Notes under the pieces: generated by a model
What the model saw: only the letters and a program-made list of their open reading frames with translations
The model's database searches: none
Told to the model about the DNA's origin: nothing
Translations under genes and position numbers: made by a program
Part shown: in pieces, positions 1-8,683 of the stretch
Layout of the letters: each line of letters starts with the position of its first letter
Numbering within the stretch: position 1 is the stretch's first letter
Assembly (NCBI RefSeq): GCF_900110255.1
Contig: NZ_FODD01000045.1
Coordinates: forward strand, 1 to 61,741
Reading direction: 5' to 3'
DNA: 61,741 nt
Source: Actinacidiphila rubida
GTDB taxonomy: Bacteria; Actinomycetota; Actinomycetes; Streptomycetales; Streptomycetaceae

Positions 1-1
1 G

Positions 2-421
2 AGGACGCCGGTGGTGACGCAGGGCGTCGCGGAGACCGCGGACATCCTCGCCGACCCGCCGCTGCTGGAACGGGTGATCGCCAACCTCGTCGCCAACGCC
101 GTACGGCACACCCCGCCCGGCAAGAAGGTCCTGGTCAGCGGGAGCGCGCTGGGCGACCGGGTCGAGCTGCGGGTGATCGACCAGGGGCCCGGCCTGCAAC
201 CGGACGACCACGACCGGATCTTCGAGCCGTTCCAGCGCATGGGCGACACGGACAACACCACCGGTCTGGGCCTGGGCCTCGCGCTCTCGCGCGGCCTGAC
301 CGAGGCGATGGGCGGCACCCTCACTCCCGAGGACACGCCCGGCGGCGGCCTGACGATGGTCGTCTCGCTGCCCGCCGCGGCGGCGTCCCCGCCCGCACCT
401 CAGGAGCAGGCCCTGGCGTGA
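2..421 (+). CDS. kdpD: Sensor histidine kinase C-terminus (KdpD-like), 5'-partial
   Basis: The reading frame is open from the window edge, so only the last ~139 residues are present. They form a complete HATPase_c ATP-binding domain: N box (NLVANAVRH), G1 box (DQGPGL), F box (RIFEPFQR) and G2 box (TGLGLGLALSRGL), ending in a short Ala/Pro tail. Wording around the boxes resembles the K+-sensing kinase KdpD, which phosphorylates the response regulator KdpE. The dimerisation and sensor parts lie outside the window. No response regulator follows; the next gene converges on it. KdpD is my best family guess; the kinase class is certain. Confidence 0.75.
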   Translation, partial: RTPVVTQGVAETADILADPPLLERVIANLVANAVRHTPPGKKVLVSGSALGDRVELRVIDQGPGLQPDDHDRIFEPFQRMGDTDNTTGLGLGLALSRGLTEAMGGTLTPEDTPGGGLTMVVSLPAAAASPPAPQEQALA

Positions 422-451
422 GGGCCCGGCCGTGTCCGAGGGCGTGGAACG

Positions 452-484
452 GGCAGGGCCGCGATCCGCGGGTGCGGCCCTGTC
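452..484. terminator. Bidirectional hairpin between convergent genes
   Basis: A perfect 9-bp stem, CAGGGCCGC (454-462) with GCGGCCCTG (474-482), extended by G-C and G-U pairs, has an 11-nt loop. It lies between the kinase stop and the stop of the convergent membrane-protein gene. There is no U-tract, which is usual for Streptomyces terminators. Confidence 0.6.
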
Positions 485-556
485 CGCCGGATGTCACGGG
501 ACGGGGTCACCGTGCGGCCCGATGCGCCGGAGCCGGCCTGGTTCGCCGGAACGGCG

Positions 557-1120
557 CTAGTTCAGGCCCGAGGCGCGCAGGATCGCCGCGGCTTCACCGT
601 CGACGCGGTGCGCGAGTGCGTCGAGCACGCGGGCACCGGTCCGCAGGGTGCCGCGCTCCTGCGAGCGGTGCACACCGGCTTCCAGCAGGTGCCACAGCAG
701 GGGGTTGGCGACGACGGTCTCGGAGTCGAGTTCGACGCGGCGGCCGTCCACGTCGCGCAGCACCAGGCTGGTGGCGAGGTCGCCGATGAGCCACATGCCG
801 GCGAGGGCGTCGGTGCGGACCGTACGGGTGCGCAGCAGCCCGCGCACCGCCAGCCGGCCCTGCCCCGCGGTCACCCGCGGGGGCCACAGCAGGGCGAGCA
901 CGACGAGCGCGGCGCCGAGGGTGGCGGCGGCGTACGCGGCGCCGAGGTCGCCCGAGTCCGCTTCGGCGAGCATCGCCAGGGCGAAGGCGGCGCCGGCGCA
1001 GCCGACGGCCCAGCGGCGGTCGCTGCGGAAGCCGCGCGCGTGGGCGGTGTCCCGCACCGGGCCGTGTGCCAGGGGCCGGCCGGCCTCGATCTCGGGCAGC
1101 CGGCTGTCTCGCCATCCCAT
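557..1120 (-). CDS. Hypothetical membrane protein with two TM helices
   Basis: This encodes 187 residues. After a basic N-terminus there are two closely spaced hydrophobic segments (about residues 40-85), a layout seen in small bacterial proteins with a PH-like soluble domain; the rest (~90-187) is soluble and may be such a domain, but I cannot name the family. An upstream GTG at 1144 is possible. The ATG at 1120 is preferred because a TAGCGT -10-like hexamer ends 7 nt before it, which suggests a leaderless transcript. It converges on the kinase gene. Confidence 0.6.
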   Translation of the reverse strand: MGWRDSRLPEIEAGRPLAHGPVRDTAHARGFRSDRRWAVGCAGAAFALAMLAEADSGDLGAAYAAATLGAALVVLALLWPPRVTAGQGRLAVRGLLRTRTVRTDALAGMWLIGDLATSLVLRDVDGRRVELDSETVVANPLLWHLLEAGVHRSQERGTLRTGARVLDALAHRVDGEAAAILRASGLN

Positions 1121-1282
1121 GTCTCCGACGCTAGAGGCCGGCACGCGCGCGGGGACCGGGCGCTGACGACGCCCTGACGCCGGACGGTATTTCCCTGACG
1201 CCTTCTTGACGCCCCGGCCCCTTCGCCCGGCGACACGCTCGCGGACATCAGGCGTTCCGGCCCGGCGCCGCTCTCCCTTACG

Positions 1283-2278
1283 TCAGGCGTTCCCGAAGGT
1301 CCCGGTCGTCCCGGCGGTCCCGGCGGTCGCCGCCGTGGTGCCGTTCGCGGCGAGCGCGGCGCGCAGTTCCCGCGCGTCCGGAGGCTGGGCGCCGCTGCGC
1401 GTGGTGGCGAGCGCGCCTGCCACCACGGCCTGCCGCAGCACCCCTTCGACGTCGTGGGCCGTCGCCGGGATCCGTACGCCCGTCGTGCCGCCTTCGGGTG
1501 CGAGGAGCGCGGCCAGCAGCGCGGACTGGAAGGCGTCGCCGGCCCCGATGGTGTCCGCGACGTCGGTCGGCGGCGCCGGGACCGAGACCTCCGCGCCGGG
1601 AACGAAGCCGGTGGCGCCCCGCGCGCCGCGGGTCAGCACCGCCAGGCGCGGTCCGAGAGCGAGCAGGTCGCGGGCGGAGCGGCCGGGGTCCTGCCCCGGA
1701 TACAGCCACGCCAGGTCCTCCTCGCTGGCCTTGACGATGTCGGCGGCCGCGGCGATCCGCTCCGCCGCGGCCCGGTACGCGTCGCGGTCGGGCTGCACGG
1801 CGGGCCGCACGTTGAGGTCCACGGCGACGGCGGCCCCCGGGCGTCCGCGCAGCCGCCGGCACGCCTCCACCACCCGCGCCGCGCCCGGCTCGACGACCAC
1901 CGCCAGCGACCCGGTGTGCAGCAGCACCGTGCCGTCGGGCACGGCGACGGTCCGTGGGTCCCAGGCGGCGAGGAAGTCGTAGCGGGCCGAGCCCGTCGCG
2001 TCGTCGACGTAGGCGAGCGCCACGGTGGTGCGGCCGGAGTCCGCGGGGGCGCGCAGCACGTCCAGGCCGGTGGCGGCGAGGTGGCCGGCGACGAGCGAGC
2101 CGGGCGCGTCGTCGCCCCACGCGGTGATGAGCGAGACGGGGACGCCGAGCCGCCGCAGGCCGATGGCGACGTTGGCGGGGCTGCCGCCGGGGTGCGGGAC
2201 GACGGTGCCCGTGCCGGTGCGCCACACGAGGTCGACGAGGCTCTCGCCGACGACGGTGATCTGCCCGGTGGTGCTCAT
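1283..2278 (-). CDS. PfkB-family carbohydrate kinase (fructokinase-like)
   Basis: A 331-aa ribokinase/PfkB sugar kinase, expected to phosphorylate a monosaccharide with ATP in the cytoplasm. The N-terminal signature is clear (VVGESLVDLVW, then a GGSPANVA motif that contacts the sugar). The C-terminal signature DTIGAGDAFQSALL carries the GAGD anion hole and the catalytic Asp. The start is the ATG at 2278 with an AAAGG ribosome site; the open frame runs further upstream but has no ribosome site. A Thr/Ala/Gly-rich tail ends the protein. No transporter or regulator is adjacent, so the sugar cannot be assigned. Confidence 0.85.
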   Translation of the reverse strand: MSTTGQITVVGESLVDLVWRTGTGTVVPHPGGSPANVAIGLRRLGVPVSLITAWGDDAPGSLVAGHLAATGLDVLRAPADSGRTTVALAYVDDATGSARYDFLAAWDPRTVAVPDGTVLLHTGSLAVVVEPGAARVVEACRRLRGRPGAAVAVDLNVRPAVQPDRDAYRAAAERIAAAADIVKASEEDLAWLYPGQDPGRSARDLLALGPRLAVLTRGARGATGFVPGAEVSVPAPPTDVADTIGAGDAFQSALLAALLAPEGGTTGVRIPATAHDVEGVLRQAVVAGALATTRSGAQPPDARELRAALAANGTTAATAGTAGTTGTFGNA

Positions 2279-2503
2279 GGCGCCTGCCTTTCGCTGCCGC
2301 TGGCGGTCGGCCGCCGGGGCGCCGGCGGCGGGGTTCGAGGGCGATGTCACGGTACCCGCCGCGCAGCCGGGTGCCGCCCGAGGGCCCGCGCTGCCGCCGG
2401 CCCGTGGCCCCGCGGGCCCGCGGCCGGGAGGCGGGCACCGGCGTTACGCGCGGTGCGCCGCGCGCTCCCCGGGGCCGTCCGTCACGGCACGTACGATGCG
2501 GCC

Positions 2504-3682
2504 ATGACGGACGCGACCCCTCGACCCGAGCCGTTCACCCCGCACACCCCGCCCGCGGCCCTCGACGACCTCAGGGCCCGGCTGCGGGCCACCCGCTGGC
2601 CCGACGTGCCGGAGGACGCCGGCTGGGGCATGGGCGCCGACGTGGACTACCTGCGGGAACTCGTCACCTACTGGGAGCGGGAGTTCGACTGGACGGCACA
2701 GGAGGCGGCCCTCGGGCTCCTCCCCCACTTCCGCGTCCGGCTCGGCGGCCTGGGGATCCACTACGTGCACGTGCGGGCGGCGGCCACCGCCGGTCCGGCC
2801 ATGCCGCTGGTCCTCGGTCACGGGTGGCCGGACGCGTTCTGGCGCTACGTCAAGGTCATCCCGCTGCTCACCGACCCGGGGGCGCACGGCGGCGACCCCG
2901 CCGACGCCTTCGACGTGGTGGTCCCCGACATGCCGGGCTACGGCTACTCGGACCGGCCGGCCGGGGAGCCGCTGAACTCCATCGCCGTCGCGGGCCTGTG
3001 GGCCGAGCTGATGAGCGTGCTCGGCTACCCGCGGTTCGGCGCGGCCGGCGGCGACATCGGCAGCCACGTCAGCCGCTACCTGGCGCTCGACCACCCGGAC
3101 CGCGTCGTGGCCGTGCACCGCACCGACGGCGGCGTGCCGCTGGTCACCCCCGGCCGGCCCGAACTCGCCCCGGAGGAACGGGAGTGGATCGACGGCGTGG
3201 CGGCCTGGGGCGCGGCGGAGGGCGCCTACGCCGCCATGCACCGCACCAAGCCGCAGACCGCGGCCGTGGGTCTCAGCGACTCGCCGGCGGGGCTGGCCGC
3301 GTGGATCGTCGAGAAGCTCCGCGCGTGGAGCGACTGCGGCGGCGACGTGGAGCGCTCCTTCACCAAGGACGAGATCCTCACGCTCGTCTCGCTCTACTGG
3401 TTCACCGGGACCATCGGCTCATCGATGCGCATGTACCGCGCGAACGGGTCCATCCCGCCGGAGCAGCTCGCCCGCCGCGTGGAGGTGCCGTCGGGCTTCG
3501 CGCTGTTCCCCGGGGACATCGTGCGGCCTCCGCGGGCCTGGCTGGAGCGCACCGCGAACGTCGTCCGGGTCACCGAGCCGCCGCGTGGCGGCCACTTCGC
3601 GCCCTTCGAGGAGCCCGCGCTGTACGCGGAGGAACTCCGGGCGTTCTTCCGGCCGTTCAGGGCCGCGGCCGCCATGTCCTGA
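2504..3682 (+). CDS. Epoxide hydrolase (EHN-type alpha/beta hydrolase)
   Basis: A 392-aa epoxide hydrolase of the juvenile-hormone/microsomal type. Such enzymes open epoxides to diols through an alkyl-enzyme ester. The N-terminal EHN domain (about residues 1-110) shows LRARLRATRWPD. The alpha/beta-hydrolase fold has the oxyanion motif HGWP at ~106, the nucleophile Asp at ~184 (GGDIG) and the catalytic His at ~364 (GGHFAP). The start at 2504 matches the family N-terminus; the much longer open frame upstream is antisense to the sugar kinase. It lies divergent from that kinase and converges on the MFS gene. Confidence 0.88.
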   Translation: MTDATPRPEPFTPHTPPAALDDLRARLRATRWPDVPEDAGWGMGADVDYLRELVTYWEREFDWTAQEAALGLLPHFRVRLGGLGIHYVHVRAAATAGPAMPLVLGHGWPDAFWRYVKVIPLLTDPGAHGGDPADAFDVVVPDMPGYGYSDRPAGEPLNSIAVAGLWAELMSVLGYPRFGAAGGDIGSHVSRYLALDHPDRVVAVHRTDGGVPLVTPGRPELAPEEREWIDGVAAWGAAEGAYAAMHRTKPQTAAVGLSDSPAGLAAWIVEKLRAWSDCGGDVERSFTKDEILTLVSLYWFTGTIGSSMRMYRANGSIPPEQLARRVEVPSGFALFPGDIVRPPRAWLERTANVVRVTEPPRGGHFAPFEEPALYAEELRAFFRPFRAAAAMS

Positions 3683-3765
3683 CGCCCGGTCCGTGACGGG
3701 TCGGCGCCGGTGTTCGGCCCGGTCGGCGGCGGTGGACGGCGAGGGCCGGTCCCGGTCCCGGTCGG

Positions 3766-5061
3766 TCAGCGGCGGTGTTCGGCCCAGCGCACCGCGGGCA
3801 CCATCGCCGCGCCGCTGAGCGCGAACAGCGCGGCGGGCACCGCCCATCCGAGCGGGCCGTGGTCGACGGCGGTGGCCGTGACGACCGCCGGGCCCGCCAT
3901 CATCCCGGCGGACGCGCCGGCGTTGAAGACACCCTGGTACGCGCCGGTGGCCGCCGGATCCGCGAGGTCGTAGCCGAGCAGCCAGCCGCCGGCCTGGGAG
4001 AGGACCTCTCCGGCCGTCTCCAGCACGACGGCCGCGAGCAGCACGGCGGCCGCCGCTCCGCCCGGCAGGCCGTGGGTGACGGCGATGACCAGACACGAGC
4101 CGGCCAGCAGCAGCCCGGAGGCCCGGCAGGCGCGGGCCGCGGACCGCAGGTCCCTGGTCGCGCGGGTCGCCCGGACCTGGAAGGCCACCACCAGCACGGT
4201 GTTGAGGATCAGCGCCGCCGAGACCACCACGCGCGGCGCGTCGGTCTCCCGCACCACCCACAGCGGGATGCCGACGTTGAGCACCGCGAACTGCAGCGTG
4301 AGCAGCGCGTTGAGGAGGGTGACGGCGAGGTAGGGCGCGTCCCGCAGGGCGCCGCGGCGCGTGGCCGGCGGGGCTCCGGCGGTGTCCTGCGCGTCCCCTT
4401 CGCCGGCGGATTCCCGCGCCCGCACGGCCGAGGCGACGTCCGCTCCGCGCGCCGTGACCGGGATGCGGGTCAGCATCGCGGCGACGGCGGCGAACGTGAC
4501 GGCGTTGACGAGGATGACCGCGTCGTAGGCCGGCCGGCTGTCGGCCTGCAGGGCGAGCGCGGCGACCGCCGCGCCCGCCCCGATGCCGACGTTGGTGACC
4601 GCCCGCAGATAGGCCCGCCCCTGGACCCGCGTCGCCTTCGGCAGGGCGTCGGCGTACAGCGTGTTGCGCACCGTCGACGACGCGCGGTCCACGGCGGTCT
4701 CCAGGCAGACCACGACCATGAACACGGCGAAGCCGCGCACCAGGACGTAGGAGGCCATGCCGGCGGCCTCGACGACGCACAGCACCGTCAGCATCCGGCG
4801 GCTTCCCCACCGGTCCGCGGCCCGCCCGGCGGGGATGCTCGCCACCACGCCGCACAGGCCCGCGGCGGTCAGCCCGATGCCGACCCGGCCCACGCCGAGA
4901 CCCGTCACGCGGGTGAAGTAGAGGACGCTCACCGCCATGAACAGCCCGTTGCCCACGGTGTTGACGAGGACCATCCAGGACAGCCTGCGGACCACGGGGT
5001 CGGGGTGCAGGAGTCGGCGGGGCGCGGTGGGCGGGGCCGTCGGCACGGCGGTCGAGGTCAT
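3766..5061 (-). CDS. MFS transporter
   Basis: A 431-aa major facilitator with about 12 predicted membrane helices. It has the loop 2-3 motif (GRAADRWGSRRML) and a charged central loop at about residues 205-235. The gene is divergent from the DUF5937 regulator across only 55 bp, the usual arrangement when such a regulator controls its own exporter. The ATG at 5061 has no good ribosome site, so a leaderless transcript is possible. Substrate unknown; drug or metabolite export is inferred from context. Confidence 0.85.
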   Translation of the reverse strand: MTSTAVPTAPPTAPRRLLHPDPVVRRLSWMVLVNTVGNGLFMAVSVLYFTRVTGLGVGRVGIGLTAAGLCGVVASIPAGRAADRWGSRRMLTVLCVVEAAGMASYVLVRGFAVFMVVVCLETAVDRASSTVRNTLYADALPKATRVQGRAYLRAVTNVGIGAGAAVAALALQADSRPAYDAVILVNAVTFAAVAAMLTRIPVTARGADVASAVRARESAGEGDAQDTAGAPPATRRGALRDAPYLAVTLLNALLTLQFAVLNVGIPLWVVRETDAPRVVVSAALILNTVLVVAFQVRATRATRDLRSAARACRASGLLLAGSCLVIAVTHGLPGGAAAAVLLAAVVLETAGEVLSQAGGWLLGYDLADPAATGAYQGVFNAGASAGMMAGPAVVTATAVDHGPLGWAVPAALFALSGAAMVPAVRWAEHRR

Positions 5062-5102
5062 GACCAGATGACAGCCGCTGGCCCGGCTCCCGGGAACTGA
5101 TT

Positions 5103-5108
5103 TAGCCT
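5103..5108 (+). promoter_or_regulatory. Likely -10 element of a leaderless regulator transcript
   Basis: TAGCCT lies 8 nt before the ATG of the DUF5937 regulator and no Shine-Dalgarno is present, as in leaderless actinobacterial genes. The whole divergent promoter region to the MFS gene is 55 bp, so one bound regulator could cover both promoters. Confidence 0.4.
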
Positions 5109-5116
5109 GGCGCTCA

Positions 5117-6106
5117 ATGATCCGCTTCCGGCTCGGGCTCGCCGACCTCGCCTCCGCCTCGTTCGCCTGCTCGGCGCTGCACGAGGCCGTGTTGAGCCTG
5201 CGGATGTGGGACCACCCGGGGTACTACGTCGAGCAGACGCCGTGGTTCCACCGGATGCGGCCGGACTTCGAGGCGCTGCCGGACCGCGACCTGCTGCGCT
5301 CCCTGGTGGCCTCCAACCGCTTCACCCCCGATTTCCTGACGCCCCGTCCCACCACCCCCTGGCCGGACTTCCAAGCCGAACTGGCCGTCCTGCGCACGAC
5401 CCGGACGGACCGTGTACGGCCCGACCTCGAGGCGGCGTTCCTGCCGCACGACCGGGCCGTCCCGGCACCGCTCGCGGACCTGATGGACGACCCGGCCGCC
5501 CTGCTCGACCGGATCGCGGGCGCGCTCGCCGTGTACTGGGAGCGCTGCCTGGCACCGGCCTGGTGGCCGCGGGCCCGGTCGGTGCTGCAGGCCGATCTCG
5601 TCCACCGGGCGCGCGTGCTGGCGGAGGGCGGCGCGGACGCGCTGTTCGCGGACCTCTCCCCGAGGCTGCACTGGCACGAGGGCGTGCTGACGATCCGCTG
5701 GGACCATCCCCTGGCGCTCGCCCGCGAGGACGTCGACGTGGACGGCCGTGGCCTGGTCCTGATGCCGACCTGTTTCGGGCGCGGCGCCAGCACCTCCATC
5801 GACCCGGGAGAGCCGCCGATCATCAGCTATCCGGCCCGGGGCCGGGCCACGATGGCCGAGAACCTGCGCCCGCCGCCCCCGGCACCGGCGTTGCGGCGCC
5901 TGCTCGGCGAGCCCCGCGCGCGGCTGCTCCTGCTGCTCGACGAGCCGGCCTCCACCACCGAGTTGGCCCGCCGGCTGGACGTCACGCCCGGGGCCGTCAG
6001 CCAGCACCTGCGGGTGCTCCTCGAGGCCCGTCTGCTGAACCGGGCCCGGCACGGCCGCATGGTGCTCTACGCCCGCAGCGCGCTCGGCGACGCCCTGTGC
6101 GGGTAG
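5117..6106 (+). CDS. ArsR-like winged-helix regulator, DUF5937 family
   Basis: A 329-aa regulator of the actinobacterial DUF5937/ArsR type. A long N-terminal domain (about 1-240, probably ligand binding) precedes a C-terminal winged helix (about 250-325) with LLLLLDEPASTTELARRLDVTPGAVSQHLRVL-type helices: a recognition helix of the form TPGAVSQHLRVL followed by a basic wing. The partner MFS exporter is divergent and adjacent. By analogy it represses that exporter until a ligand binds. Its 3' end lies 6 bp from the convergent DUF1059-type gene. Confidence 0.82.
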   Translation: MIRFRLGLADLASASFACSALHEAVLSLRMWDHPGYYVEQTPWFHRMRPDFEALPDRDLLRSLVASNRFTPDFLTPRPTTPWPDFQAELAVLRTTRTDRVRPDLEAAFLPHDRAVPAPLADLMDDPAALLDRIAGALAVYWERCLAPAWWPRARSVLQADLVHRARVLAEGGADALFADLSPRLHWHEGVLTIRWDHPLALAREDVDVDGRGLVLMPTCFGRGASTSIDPGEPPIISYPARGRATMAENLRPPPPAPALRRLLGEPRARLLLLLDEPASTTELARRLDVTPGAVSQHLRVLLEARLLNRARHGRMVLYARSALGDALCG

Positions 6107-6112
6107 GCGGGT

Positions 6113-6349
6113 TCAGGACTGCGCCTCCTCGGGCGGCTGGGCTCCGCCGTGCCGCCGCTGGTGCAGGTGGAGGCGGGCGAGGATGCCGTCGCGGGTGGGG
6201 GTGTGGGGGCCGTCCCCAGGACGGTGGTGGCGGGACCGGTCCGCGCCGTGGACGGTGTCGTGGTGGGCCTGCGCGGCGGCGACGAGCGCGTCCTCGTCCT
6301 CGCCGGTGATGTCCTCACGGCAGCTGCGGCAGGTCAGGGTGAGCGTCAT
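6113..6349 (-). CDS. DUF1059-like small zinc-site protein
   Basis: A 78-aa protein with an N-terminal CRSC pair and a downstream AAQAHHDTVHG segment; Cys and His together resemble the small DUF1059 domain. The start is the ATG at 6349, with GAGGAGG eight bases upstream; the open frame is longer but lacks support. The C-terminus is His/Arg/Pro-rich. It is divergent from the TetR gene at 6468. Function unknown. Confidence 0.6.
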   Translation of the reverse strand: MTLTLTCRSCREDITGEDEDALVAAAQAHHDTVHGADRSRHHRPGDGPHTPTRDGILARLHLHQRRHGGAQPPEEAQS

Positions 6350-6405
6350 GGTGGTGCCTCCTCGGCGGGCCGGCTGGGATGCCGTGGTCGTCGTGCACCT
6401 TTTTT

Positions 6406-6420
6406 CGATACACAGTGTCG
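6406..6420. promoter_or_regulatory. Imperfect inverted repeat in TetR divergent promoter
   Basis: CGATAC and GTGTCG flank a 3-nt centre; five of six arm positions match. It sits in the 118-bp divergent region between the small DUF1059-like gene and the TetR gene, in a T-rich patch, so it is a candidate TetR operator. Confidence 0.35.
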
Positions 6421-6467
6421 CCCTCTCGTCCGAGTGTCGCACAGTCGGCGTCGCGTAGAGTACGGGT

Positions 6468-7040
6468 GTGCCGAAACTGTGGGACGAGACAGTGGACGCG
6501 CACCGGGCCGCGGTGCGCGAGGCCATCGTGCGCGCGACCGCGGAGCTCGTCGCGGAACACGGCGTCGCCTCGGTGAAGATGGCGCAGATCGCCGAGCGGG
6601 CGGGCGTCGGGCGGGCGACGCTCTACAAGTACTTCCCGGACGTCGAGGCGATCCTGGGCGTCTGGCACGAGGAGCATGTCGCGGCCCATCTGGGCGAGTT
6701 GCGGGCGGCGCGCGAGCGCGGCGGCTCCGCCGGGGCGCGACTGCGGGCCGTGCTCACCGGCTACGCGTTCATCGCCTTCCACCGCGCGGGGGCCGACGCG
6801 GAGATCGCCGCCCTGGTGCACCGGGGCGACTCCGCCACCGAGGCCCGCGGGCAGCTCCTGACCCTGCTCGGCGACGCGCTCGCCGAGGCGGCGGCCGACG
6901 GCGCGGTCAGGGACGACATCGCGCCTGTCGAGCTGGCGCAGTACTGCCTGCACGCCCTGGAGGCGGCGGGCGCGCTGGCCTCGCAGGCGGCGGTACGGCG
7001 CCTGGTCGCGGTCACCCTGGACGGCCTGCGTCCGGCGTGA
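6468..7040 (+). CDS. TetR-family transcriptional regulator
   Basis: A 190-aa TetR regulator with a GTG start. The N-terminal helix-turn-helix (about 15-60) is canonical: AELVAEHGVASVKMAQIAERAGVGRATLYKYFPDVEAIL. The C-terminal all-helical ligand domain is short and not diagnostic. The divergent DUF1059-like gene is the obvious local target. The 3' end lies 3 bp from the convergent permease gene. Confidence 0.9.
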   Translation: MPKLWDETVDAHRAAVREAIVRATAELVAEHGVASVKMAQIAERAGVGRATLYKYFPDVEAILGVWHEEHVAAHLGELRAARERGGSAGARLRAVLTGYAFIAFHRAGADAEIAALVHRGDSATEARGQLLTLLGDALAEAAADGAVRDDIAPVELAQYCLHALEAAGALASQAAVRRLVAVTLDGLRPA

Positions 7041-7043
7041 CCG

Positions 7044-8231
7044 TCAGTGGTGGGAGTGCCCGTGCCCCTCTGCCGACGCGGGGGCGTGCGCGTCCCCGGC
7101 GTCGGGCGACCCGCCCATCATGCGCAGCATCGCGATGCCGCCGGTGGTCACGAAGCGCACGGCGAGGGCGGCGGCCAGCAGCAGGAAGACGATGTTGAGC
7201 CAGGTCGTGTAGTTCCACCGGACGCCCTCGGCCGGGACCTTGGCGTCGGCCTGGTCGGGGATCAGGCCGAGCCCGCCGAAGAGCAGTTCCACGACGTAGC
7301 CGGCGACGACCATCGTGGCGTAGAAGGTGCCGAGGATGAACAGGGTCATCCGCGCGCCGTAGTACTTCCGGTAGATGTTGAGGATCGGCAGGATCAGCAG
7401 GTCGGCGAAGATGAACGCGACCACGCCGCCGAAGCTGATGCCGCCCTTCCAGAGCACCACGGCCAGCGGGACGTTGCCGATGGAGCAGACGAAGGAGGCG
7501 ATGGCCACCAGCGGGCCGACCAGCGGTCCCCACAGCTTCGCGGCGAGCGGGTGGCCGGTGAAGAAGAAGGAGCGCCAGAAGGAGTCCGGCACCCAGGCGG
7601 CGATCGCCCCGGCGATGAGCAGGCCGACCACCAGGTCGCGCAGGATCGCCGCCCACTCCATGACGAAGATGTGGGAGACCGCGGTGGAGCCCTCGCGGGA
7701 CAGCAGCCGGCGGGCGAACGAGCCCTCGCCCCGCACCGACATGTCCATGGCGGCGTGACCCTCCATCGAGCCGGCCAGGCCCCGGTCCGCCTGCCGGCGT
7801 GCCTCCCCGAGCAGGCGCTCCCGCAGGAACAGCCGGAACAGCACCGCGAGCAGCACGATCATCACGGGGCCGCCGACGAACTCGGCGACGGTGAACTGCC
7901 AGCCCATCAGCAGCGCGAGGATCACGCCGAGCTCGACCACCAGGTTCGTCGAGGCGATCTCGAAGGCCATGGCGGCGGTGAAGTCGGCACCCTTGCGGAA
8001 CAGGGAACGGGCGAGTGCGACGGCAGCGTAGGAGCAGGACGAGGAGGCGATGCCGAGCGCCGAGGCGGCGGCCAGCGTCCGCGGGCGGTCGTCACCCAGC
8101 GCGCGCACCACCGTGGAGGTGCGGACCACGGCCTGGACGACCGCGGACACCGCGAACCCCAGGATCAGCGCCCAGGTGATCTCCCAGGTCATCGATCCGG
8201 TGATGGACAGGGCATGAGTGACGGCGTGCAT
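7044..8231 (-). CDS. COG0701 (DUF318) permease
   Basis: A 395-aa integral membrane protein with about 8-9 hydrophobic helices. It shows the two internal repeats of DUF318/YraQ-type permeases: CSYAAVALARSLFRKGADFTAAMAFEIASTNLV in the first half, CSIGNVPLAVVLWKGG in the second. Each repeat has a conserved Cys-Ser pair. A loop at about 170-215 separates them, and the tail is His-rich (GHGHSHH). The ATG at 8231 has a GGGAG site. Forty bases upstream sits a strong ATACCCC/GGGGTAT palindrome of the CsoR/CstR type, matching sites 38 kb away at the CstR-like locus. Substrate unknown; a sulfur species or metal(loid) is inferred from the operator. Confidence 0.82.
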   Translation of the reverse strand: MHAVTHALSITGSMTWEITWALILGFAVSAVVQAVVRTSTVVRALGDDRPRTLAAASALGIASSSCSYAAVALARSLFRKGADFTAAMAFEIASTNLVVELGVILALLMGWQFTVAEFVGGPVMIVLLAVLFRLFLRERLLGEARRQADRGLAGSMEGHAAMDMSVRGEGSFARRLLSREGSTAVSHIFVMEWAAILRDLVVGLLIAGAIAAWVPDSFWRSFFFTGHPLAAKLWGPLVGPLVAIASFVCSIGNVPLAVVLWKGGISFGGVVAFIFADLLILPILNIYRKYYGARMTLFILGTFYATMVVAGYVVELLFGGLGLIPDQADAKVPAEGVRWNYTTWLNIVFLLLAAALAVRFVTTGGIAMLRMMGGSPDAGDAHAPASAEGHGHSHH

Positions 8232-8271
8232 CCCGCTCCCTTCGCCGGCCGGCCGCGCGCAGCCACCCGAG

Positions 8272-8294
8272 CCTATACCCCTCTGGGGTATAGG
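8272..8294. promoter_or_regulatory. CsoR/CstR-type operator upstream of permease
   Basis: Perfect 10-bp arms (CCTATACCCC and GGGGTATAGG) flank a 3-nt centre. The core is that of CsoR-family operators and matches three sites at 46.6-48.9 kb, except that its centre is 3 nt rather than 2. Confidence 0.75.
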
Positions 8295-8683
8295 CCGGAG
8301 CAGCGTCCGCGACGGCACGAGGGAAGCGGGAGGCAGGGTCGGCGTGAGCGGCGACGGCGGCGGCCTGCACCGCGGGGTCCGAGGGCCGGCACCTGGACGA
8401 GGTGCACCTCTTCGAGGGGGGCGACCTGCCGCGCCGCCTCTGGCGCGTCACGCGGACCCGCCCGCGGGAGACCGCCCCGGGGCGGTGCCGCCGGGCCCGA
8501 GTCCGCGCCACCCCTGGCGCTGAGGTCGCCAACCACCGCCGGAACGTGGTCGTCGACCCGCAACCCGTCGCACCGGTGGTGCCACTCCCCCTGACCTCGC
8601 GATCACCGGGGCGGCCGGCGGCCCCAGGCACCTGGTGGTGCAAGGCGACCGCCGGCCGGCTCTCGCCCGGCCAGGATCAAAGG
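8295..8683. other. 389-bp gap without a convincing gene
   Basis: Open frames here lack family resemblance and ribosome sites. On the plus strand a stretch at about 8392-8470 encodes LDEVHLFEGGDLPRRLWRV, which looks protein-like but has no start or continuation; it may be a decayed gene. No hairpin or palindrome stands out beyond the operator at 8272. Confidence 0.4.

Noticed and set aside
1278..2438. A 386-codon frame overlapping the sugar kinase
   Set aside because: Its product is almost all Arg/Gly/Pro/Ala, while the alternative frame has clear PfkB motifs.
3683..3765. GGTCCCGG direct repeats between convergent genes
   Set aside because: Short, imperfect and of a composition expected by chance in very GC-rich DNA; no good hairpin.
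8392..8683. Small gene between the permease operator and hypE
   Set aside because: Protein-like fragments lack start, ribosome site and continuity; no family resemblance.
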